Part shown: piece by piece, positions 7,806 to 14,624 of the stretch
Position numbering within the stretch: position 1 is the first letter of the stretch
Layout of the letters: every line of letters begins with the position of its first letter
Assembly (NCBI GenBank): GCA_009733775.1
Contig: WOGZ01000567.1
Span: 1 to 14,624 of the forward strand
Length of the DNA: 14,624 bases
Reading direction: 5' to 3'
From: Alectoria sarmentosa
Lineage: Eukaryota > Ascomycota > Lecanoromycetes > Lecanorales > Parmeliaceae
Notes under the pieces: generated by a model
The model's input: only the letters and a program-made list of their open reading frames with translations
Told to the model about the DNA's origin: nothing
Databases searched by the model: none
Made by a program: the position numbers and the translations under genes

Positions 7806-8940
7806 TATTATTAAATCATTAAACACATATATTTAAATTTTCTAAAAAAAAAAGTAATTAATTATAAACGATTATCGTATTAATACGCGTTTGTTTAAGT
7901 TATATATATAATAAACTTATTTAAAATTAATTACATTTTTCGATTTTTTAATACATTTATAAGAAAATCGAAAAAAATAATAAAAAATAAAAAATTCTTA
8001 AAATATTAAACGTATATAAATTTAAATTAATATATATAATTTATATTTTTATTTAAAATTATTAATTTTGTAATTTAATTTCAAAAAATAAACGAATATT
8101 ATATTAATAATTATATATATTAATAAATAAATATATAAAAAAATATAACGTAATTTAAAATGAAATAAATAATTAAGATTTTACATTATAACGAAAAAAG
8201 ATTAAAAATAAAAATAAAAATATTTTATAAGTTATTATTTTTATATAAAAATAATAAATAATATTATAAAACTTTTATATATTAAGATTAAAATACTTAA
8301 ATATAAAAAAAAATATATATATTTTTACATAAAACTTTATTATAACAAAATTTTAATTTTAATTCATTAATTTTAATTCTTAAATTTTTTCAAAATTTTA
8401 ATTTAATTTATTAATTTAATAAAATATGTTTTAAAAACTTTAAATATATATTTTGAAATTTTTTTAAAATATAATATTATAAATTATATTATTTATTAAA
8501 ATACGAAATTAAAAAAATAACGTTAAAAAATAATATTAAAGATTTAATATATATGCAATAACTTATATTAATAATATATAAAAAATATTATTTATAAAAA
8601 GTAATTATAAAAAGCGATATTATAAAAAAAGTGCGCATTTATTAAAACGTTAAATCGAATCGAAATTAACGTAAATATAAAAATATATCGAATATATCGA
8701 GTATATCGAGCATATCGAATATTAATATAAATGTGATATAAACACATAAAAAAGATAAAAAGAAAAAAATTATAACATTATTCTTTTTTTTAAAATCGAA
8801 ACTTTTACGACGATAATAAGTTTTCTTATATTCGAGTCGCGTGTTTAAACGTATATAAAATAATGTTTTTAATTATAATATTTTAATATTTTAATTCGAA
8901 TTCGATATCGTTATAAGTAAAGAAATTATATATTAATAAT
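7806..8940. other. Unassigned AT-rich stretch, probably the 3' end of the minus-strand gypsy element
   Basis: No gene is supportable. It lies directly downstream of the chromodomain end of the minus-strand pol, where a 3' untranslated part and LTR are expected, but I could not find LTR borders. The part nearest the gene island (about 7806-8620) is almost pure A/T. A short 9-bp tandem array at 8683-8718 is listed separately. Confidence 0.5.
8683..8718. repeat. Tandem repeat, four units of 9 bp
   Basis: Four adjacent units: ATATATCGA, ATATATCGA, GTATATCGA and GCATATCGA. The differences are confined to the first two or three bases, and the CpG is kept in every unit. It lies in the presumed 3' non-coding part of the minus-strand retroelement. 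Confidence 0.7.
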
Positions 8941-9203
8941 GTTAATAAAAAACTTTATTCGAATAATCTTTCGAACGAAATATGAAGTTTAAATTTATTT
9001 AAATATTTATAATAATAATCGACGATTAAATCGACGCTTTCGATTGCATTAATAAAAGATTATTATAATAAATTATCATAAGCTTTCGATTCGATATATT
9101 TAATTTTATATATAAAACATTTCTTTTTATTTATAATAAAAGTTTTCATTTTTTTATTGATTTTAAATTCGAGAATTTTTTTAATTTTTCAAGTTTCATT
9201 TTT
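8940..9203 (-). pseudogene. Chromodomain-like C-terminus of the minus-strand gypsy pol
   Basis: The frame reads N-E-T-(stop for Trp)-K-I-K-K-I-L-E, then YKIKYIESKAYDNL, two TAA codons where W-W would fit, then SFINAIESVDLIVDYYYKYL and NKFKLHISFERLFE. The pattern W-E-x-x-x-I-L / RYxVKY / NAxExVDxxxxYHxKYPxKP is the chromodomain end of fungal Ty3/gypsy polyproteins, which targets integration to chromatin marks. All three in-frame stops are explained by G-to-A in Trp codons. Confidence 0.7.
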
Positions 9204-9282
9204 CTCGTCGATATCGATAAATAATAATAAAATTATGCGTTATTTTAATAAAGAGTTATTATTATTTAAATAAAATAATCAC

Positions 9283-9450
9283 GAATAAAAGACGAAGTAT
9301 AATCTTTTTATCGATATTAATAATTTTAAATAATATGCTAAATTATCGTACGTTTTAATAATTTAAAAAATTTCTAAATTTTTATAATTAAATAATTTAT
9401 TTAATTTAATCGTTTTAATATTGCGATTATTTAACATTATTATATCGTTT
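9283..9450 (-). pseudogene. Integrase C-terminal (G-P-F) domain of the minus-strand gypsy
   Basis: NDIIMLNNRNIKT at the high-coordinate end corresponds to the G-D-x-V-x-L-x-x-R-N-I-K-T motif. It is followed by LNKLFNYKNLEIFxII (K-L-D-Y-K-x-L-G-P-F) and YDNLAYYLKL...IKRLYFVF (the ..V-F-H.. end). The series matches the C-terminal fold of Ty3/gypsy integrases. Confidence 0.75.
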
Positions 9451-9960
9451 ATTATAAACTTTAATATAAATATACGATATCGATTAATTTATTTCTTTTA
9501 TAAAGCTCGAATTTATTCGAATTGTTTCTTAACGTAATGTTTTATTCGATTTATCTTATTTATAAAAATATTAACAAATTAAATTTTTTTTTTAATTCGT
9601 TGATTAACAAATTGCTTTCAAAAATTAGAATTTTTTAATCTTAATCGAAAAATATATCCTTTAATTAAAAAAAGAAAAATATTTTTATTTAAATTTACTT
9701 CAAACTTTATAAATGAAAATTAATTTATTTAATTATTTTAATTATAATTAATATATATTCGCAAAAATTATATAAATAATGCATTAACATTTTCGATTTA
9801 ATCGTTTATCTTAAAATAAAAAATAATGAAAAATAATGATTTTATTCTCACTTTATAATATAATCTTTTTTAAAAATAAACGATAAATTGTATATCGCGA
9901 TAAAAAACAATAAAAAGAAAATACTCTTTTTTTCGTTAAATTCATTCGATAAAAACTTAT

Positions 9961-10140
9961 ATAATCGTCTTTATTTCGAAAAAATTCAAAAATATAAACT
10001 TTTTTTTAAAAAGTTTATTTATTACGATTATTAGATATTAATAAAAACGATTATATCTTAAATAAATTAATAAAGAAATAATGAAATCGATGAAAATGTT
10101 TTATTAATAACGATTTAAAATAAATAAAAACTTTAATAAC
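9961..10140 (-). pseudogene. Integrase catalytic core start of the minus-strand gypsy
   Basis: The reading LLKFLFILNRY, two TAA, NIFIDFIISL, YNRFY then LIIVINKLFKKK fits the integrase core opening (W-x-x-I-S-x-D-F-I-x-x-L-P ... V-V-D-R-L-S-K). The first catalytic Asp codon (in IDF) is still GAT, unlike the mutated acidic codons of the left copy. The N-terminal zinc finger, expected at about 10.2-10.7 kb, could not be read reliably. Confidence 0.65.
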
Positions 10141-10819
10141 TTTTATTTATCTTTACGATAAATTTTCGATTTTTTATAAATGTGATAACTTTTAATATAA
10201 CGTGTTATTAAATTTATTATTTAAAATTAATAATAATAACGTGATAATTTATTATAAATAAATGATTTATTTACGTATTTATTAAAAGAAATATTATATA
10301 TGTTTTTAATGATTATAATACGTAAATTCGAATCGTTTAATATATAAAGTTTATTATTTATATATAATAAATTTTTAATAAATTTTATAATTTCTTAATT
10401 CGAGTTTAACGTTATTTTTAATAATATTCAAAAAGAAAATCTTTAATTTAAAATTTTTACTTAAATAATATTTTAAATAACATTATTATATTTATAAACG
10501 TTTTTTATTTAATACAATAAATTCGAAACTTCAATAACGAAAATGTTCGTTAATTTAACATTTAATTTCTTTTTAAAAGTCTTTATTAAAGATTTCGATA
10601 ATGATTTTATATTTAATTTCTCATTATCGAGGTCGTTTTATTTATTTAATTTATATATTATTATAATCAAATAAATCACATTTTCTTTTATTTCGTTCAA
10701 TAATATAAAAACAAATTACGCGATATTCTTTATTTCTTTTTTCAGATTATTATTTTTAAAAATAATTTAATAACGATATTACGTACGATTATTATTATCG
10801 TTTTTTAAAAAATCGTTTA

Positions 10820-11085
10820 CTCTTCGCGTTAAATTATCGAATTTGATATTTTATTTTTCAAAATAATATATAATGCGAAAATTAAATTTCAACAAAAATT
10901 TAATTTATTTAATTTAACGCGAATTCAATTGCTTCGACGACATGAAGTATTATAAATTTTTATAATTTAAAATAGTTTAAATGAAATTTTTTATAAAGAT
11001 TCTCGCGAATTTTAAATATCATTTTTCGAATGTACGAATTATAATCATAAATTCTTTATTATAAATATCGTAATTATATTTTATC
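10820..11085 (-). pseudogene. RNase H domain of the minus-strand gypsy
   Basis: IKYNYDIYNKEFMIIIRTFEK corresponds to the N-Y-D-I-Y-D-K-E-L-L-A-I-x-x-A-F-E motif. Further on, ILNYKNL-(stop)-YFMSSKQLN corresponds to L-T-D-H-K-N-L-x-Y-F-M-x-x-K-x-L-N; the stop sits at a residue often Glu or Gln. A decayed Y-R-P-G-K...D-A-L-T-R-R-E-E tail ends near 10820. This is the standard Ty3/gypsy RNase H to integrase linker. Confidence 0.8.
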
Positions 11086-11569
11086 GAAATCATCTTTTTA
11101 AAAAAAAATGCGATAAATTTTAAAATTTCATTATTTTCTTTTTATAATAATACGACGATTATTATATAATTGAATATATTAATTTTCAATCACGTCTTTT
11201 TATTTAAATCGAAATGAATAAATATAAATGCGATAATAAATGCTTTTTCAAATGCATTAAATGCGAACTATTCGAATTTATTCTTTATTTAAAAATATAT
11301 AAAGTTTTTCTTTTATTCGATATGTGTGAAATTGATAAAAAATGTAACAATTTTTTAATATTCTAAAATGAACTTGCGATAAAAATTAATAAAGTTTAAA
11401 AGTGTTTATATATCTTTAATGCAGCGAGACTCTTTTCGTTACGCAATTATATCGATCTTTTTAAAATTTATTTTAACTTCGTCGATAATGATAATAAAAT
11501 CGAAATATTTAATTTAAATAATAAAAAAATCGCATTTATTAATATCGAGATAAAGCTTAACTTATTAAA

Positions 11570-12095
11570 ATTTCTTTAAAACTTTTTTCACGTGAAAAAC
11601 GTGCTCTTTTTTAATATTATTATAAATGAAAATATTATCGAAATATGTCGTACAAAAAACGTTTAAATATTTTTTTAATATATTATTAATAAATGTTTAA
11701 AATGTTGCAAAAACGTTATATAAATCAAATAACATTATTATATATTCATAAAAATTATATTTTATAAAAAAAACAATCTTTTTTTATTATTATTTTTTAT
11801 TTAAATTTCGTTAAAAATAATTATAATATCGAATTTGCTATAAATTCGAATTATATAAAATTTAATTAAAATATCTTTAATTAAAAACGATGCGTTTCGA
11901 TTAAAAACGATAAAAGTATTAAAAACTCGATAATTAATATAAAATTTAAATTCTTTATCAAATTTTTTAACGATTAAGACGAAAACGATATAAAATAATA
12001 TGCTTAATCGAATATATTTTTTTTTTAACATCTCATTAATATATTTCTTAATTATTAATATTTATTTCTTAAATATATTATAAACTTTTTTTAAA
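11570..12095 (-). pseudogene. Reverse transcriptase domain of the minus-strand gypsy
   Basis: The domain starts with KVYNIFKK..., then YINEMLKKKYIRLS and VFVLIVKKFDKEFKFYINYR, the V-L-F-V-K-K-x-D-G-x-L-R-F-C-V-D-Y-R motif. It continues with IYSKFDIIIIFNEI, then after a frame change YEYIIMLFDLYNVFATF (E-Y-x-V-M-P-F-G-L-x-N-A-P-x-T-F) and TFINNILKKYLNVF. The active-site box YxDD reads Y-F-D-N near 11640, one Asp lost by a G-to-A change, followed by KKEHVFHV. One 76-codon part (11801-12031) has no stop. The identification is secure; the enzyme is dead. Confidence 0.9.
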
Positions 12096-13320
12096 AATAA
12101 TAAAAGCTCTTTTTTAAAATATATTTCATAATTTATAAAACGATTTAATAACAACTTATTTGTTTTTATAAGATTTTATATTTTAATTTATTTATAATGT
12201 ACTCTAAATACGCGCTTCTTCAATTTCTTTAAAAAAAAATTTTTTTTTTTCATTTTATTAAAAAACTTTTCGTAATCGTTCGTTATTATCATAAATACGT
12301 TCGTTATAAACTTAATTCTTTCAAAAAAAATTAAGATAATTATTCGAAGTCTTAAAGTCACATTACGATGATTTTATTTTTCAATTTTTTTATCATTTTT
12401 ATAAACGCGAAAGCGAAGATTTTCGCTATATCAATATATTAAAAAAAAAATTCAAATAAAGAATCTTTTAATTTTTTCTATTATTATAAATTGTTATAAA
12501 TTTATTATATAATAAACAATGTGATATACAATAATTAAAATTAAGCGTGATAATTTTCTTTTTAAATAAAATATGAAAATCGTGTTATTTCAATTATAAC
12601 ATTTTCAAAATAATATTAAATTCTTTAAATATAATAATAAAACATCACAGATTTTTTATATAATCTTTAATAATTGATTTTATTAAAATCATATGCGTAA
12701 TATTAAATATAAACTTATCGTCGATCAAGCGCAATCTGTAAGACTTAAAAAAAATCATTTTTAATAATTTATTTTTTTATAATAAATGCAACGTTCACAA
12801 AACTATATGCGAAGATTTTAATATTTATAAAATAATCGACTTTAATAACATCTTTATTAATATAAATTTATTCACGAAAATTTAATTATCGTTTATATTA
12901 TAATAATGTTTTAATAATAACGATATAAGCGAAAAGCGTGATTAAAGCGAAAATAAGATTTTCAAAAAACGAAATTAAATAAAATTTATGATTGACTATA
13001 TATATAAATTTAAGATATTTTAGCTTAGTTTTATATTATTTCTTTATATATATTAATTATAATAAATTTTTTATAATATTATTAACTTCTTTACGTGAAA
13101 TATATTAAATAAGTAAAAAATGCGTTTTTGTTTTTATAACATTTTATTAAATTAATAATTTATATTTTCAACGATATATCAAATCAATAAAATAATTAAA
13201 ATAATTAAATATTAATATTATTGTTAATTTAATTATCGTTAAAAATGATTCAAAATTAATTTCATTATCATTTAAACGTTTAAAAATTTATTTGAAATTA
13301 AAAACAATAAATTTTATATG

Positions 13321-13506
13321 TTAAAATTGATATTTTGATTTCAAAAATCTTTTAAAAAAAGAGATTAAAATCTTATTATCGCATTCTTTATTCGTTATTA
13401 ATAACATTTTATTATTATAATTATGAAATTTAATTAATCTTAATTTCACGATAATAATCGTTAAAACGAATATCTTAAATTCGAATTCTTGATTGAATAA
13501 TATCAA
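13321..13506 (-). pseudogene. Possible aspartic protease remnant of the minus-strand gypsy
   Basis: A 61-codon open stretch contains FVLTIIIVKLRL followed by KMLLITNKECDNKILIS. This resembles the segment after the D-S-G-A motif in Ty3/gypsy proteases (F-I-x-x-x-x-V-x-K-L-x-L ... V-x-N-x-D-G-T-x-N-K-x-G-x-I). The D-S/T-G triad itself is not recognisable. Its position about 1.2 kb upstream of the RT fits the element order but is somewhat far. It could also be chance similarity in AT-rich sequence. Confidence 0.35.
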
Positions 13507-14624
13507 AAAAATGCGAATTTTTTAAAAAGATTTACACGTTTATAATTGCATTTAATATAATCTTAATCGAATTTAATTTTTATTATTAAATTCAAAATCA
13601 AATCTTTTATATTATTAATATTATTTTATTATAATATTATCGTTTAAATTTATTATTAATTTTCGTATAAACATTTTTCATTATTATTATAAAATCTTAA
13701 AATATAATAATAATAATTAATTAATATCGATAAAAATTTAAATAATTTTAACGAAAATTAATAAAACATTTATTTTATTTTATTTATATTATCGTTATAT
13801 AATAACGATTTTGAAATCAATAAAGAATTATTTAACGTTTTAAATGATATCGAAATCTTTGATTTACGCGTTAAAAATAAACGATTTCATTTATTAATTC
13901 TTTTTAAAATATTCGAATCATTTTTTAAATCGTTATTAAATTTATTTATTTCAACATTTTTTTAAAGCGATAATTTTCAAATTAATATTTTTAATTCGTT
14001 TTTAATCGTAATAAAAGTCTCATTTTCGTTATCTTTATTATTATTATTAATTTTTTATATTTTTTCATTTATCTCTTTCGATATTAATAATTGAATTTAA
14101 CGTTTAAAATATTATTAAAAATGTTTTTATAAATAATAAAAATAACTTTTCTTCAATTTTTATTATTATTTTGAAATTCATTATCGAATATATCAAATAA
14201 AACGAAGATATTAACGATTAATTAATGTTAAATAATTTTCAATCTTTTATTAACATTATCAAATTTAAGATTTACGTGATTATTCGTTAATGTTTTAATT
14301 ATATTAATCATTAATTCATTAAAAAACATAACGAAAATTCTTAAATTATGTTAAACGTCATCGATATTTATTACAAACTTACGAGTTTTAATTTTTATAT
14401 CGACTTTATACGTCAATTACATAATATTAACATTAATTTTAAAAAAAACGTTCGTTAATATAAAAAGAATTTTCGCAAAATTAACGTCGAAATCGTTAAT
14501 TTAAATGACTCATTATTATTATTAAAATCTTATTTCATTTAATTTTTTCTTACAAAATTCGACGAAATTTACGATATTTTTATAATAATTTATATTTAAA
14601 TTTATATACTTTATAATTCGAAAA
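13507..14624. other. Unassigned AT-rich stretch, probably the gag side of the gypsy element
   Basis: No open frame or motif that I can support. By position it should include the gag part of the minus-strand element, whose sequence is poorly conserved even in intact copies. I looked for a zinc-knuckle pattern and did not find a convincing one. Confidence 0.4.

Larger units (their letters stand above)
8940..13506 (-). mobile_element. Decayed Ty3/gypsy (chromovirus-type) retroelement, pol region
   Basis: Read on the - strand from high to low coordinates, the order is possible protease (about 13.4 kb), reverse transcriptase (about 12.1-11.57 kb), RNase H (about 11.09-10.82 kb), integrase (about 10.14-9.28 kb) and chromodomain (about 9.2-8.94 kb). 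This is the canonical Ty3/gypsy order. Stops and charge-losing changes fit G-to-A and C-to-T mutation, so no product can be made. Gag would lie toward the right window edge or beyond. Its chromodomain and integrase end differ clearly from those of the left element, so these are two families in opposite orientation, not two copies of one. Confidence 0.85.
7806..14624. repeat. Right AT-rich, RIP-mutated repeat block
   Basis: Composition matches the left block: very low G+C, with C kept mainly as CpG. It runs to the window end. Much of it (about 8940-13506) is a second decayed Ty3/gypsy element on the - strand. The flanks 7806-8940 and 13507-14624 have no assignable coding content. They probably hold the element's 3' non-coding/LTR part and its gag region respectively. 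Confidence 0.8.

Noticed and set aside
12412..12427. AGCGAA..TTCGCT palindrome as a regulatory site
   Set aside because: An isolated short palindrome in decayed repeat DNA with nothing around it to regulate.
1..14624. Mitochondrial DNA as the source of the AT-rich blocks
   Set aside because: The CpG excess, decayed nuclear Ty3/gypsy elements and attached spliceosomal-intron genes argue for nuclear RIP DNA.
1..14624. CRISPR array, prokaryotic operon, phage or biosynthetic cluster
   Set aside because: No regular repeat-spacer structure. The genes have eukaryotic introns, and two unrelated housekeeping-type genes do not make a cluster.

Overview
The window looks like nuclear DNA of a filamentous ascomycete (Pezizomycotina). 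The evidence is short GT..AG introns (51-69 nt) with CTRAY-like branch points, fungal-type proteins, and two blocks of extremely AT-rich DNA with the signature of repeat-induced point mutation (RIP). A species cannot be named from the sequence.

Layout: (1) 1 to about 3660 is AT-rich. Its first 1.2 kb is a RIP-degenerated Ty3/gypsy (chromovirus-type) pol on the + strand: integrase core, integrase C-terminus and chromodomain. A 146-bp unmutated insert at 672-817 interrupts it and has the hallmarks of a solo LTR. The rest of this block is unassigned AT-rich DNA with two degenerate 11-bp-period arrays. (2) About 3660 to 7805 is a GC-balanced gene island with two convergent genes. One is a seven-exon SET-domain lysine methyltransferase (+, 3870-5592). 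The other is a ketopantoate-reductase-family protein (-, 5788 to about 7482 or further upstream). (3) About 7806 to 14624 is AT-rich again. It carries a second, different Ty3/gypsy pol on the - strand, read right to left: possible protease, reverse transcriptase, RNase H, integrase, chromodomain.

The two retroelements point their 3' ends at the gene island. The island therefore sits as an intact gene pair between two repeat blocks, as in compartmentalised (two-speed) fungal genomes. The two genes have no evident functional link beyond adjacency. One is a protein methyltransferase; the other is an oxidoreductase-fold protein of the pantothenate/CoA pathway family, or a fungal paralogue of it.

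I found no convincing new multi-gene system. The most informative signals are the solo LTR, whose removal together with one target-site copy restores the disrupted pol frame; the survival of C almost only in CpG within the mutated DNA; and the gene-model problems in both real genes (tiny exons, one long intron, a missing ATG).
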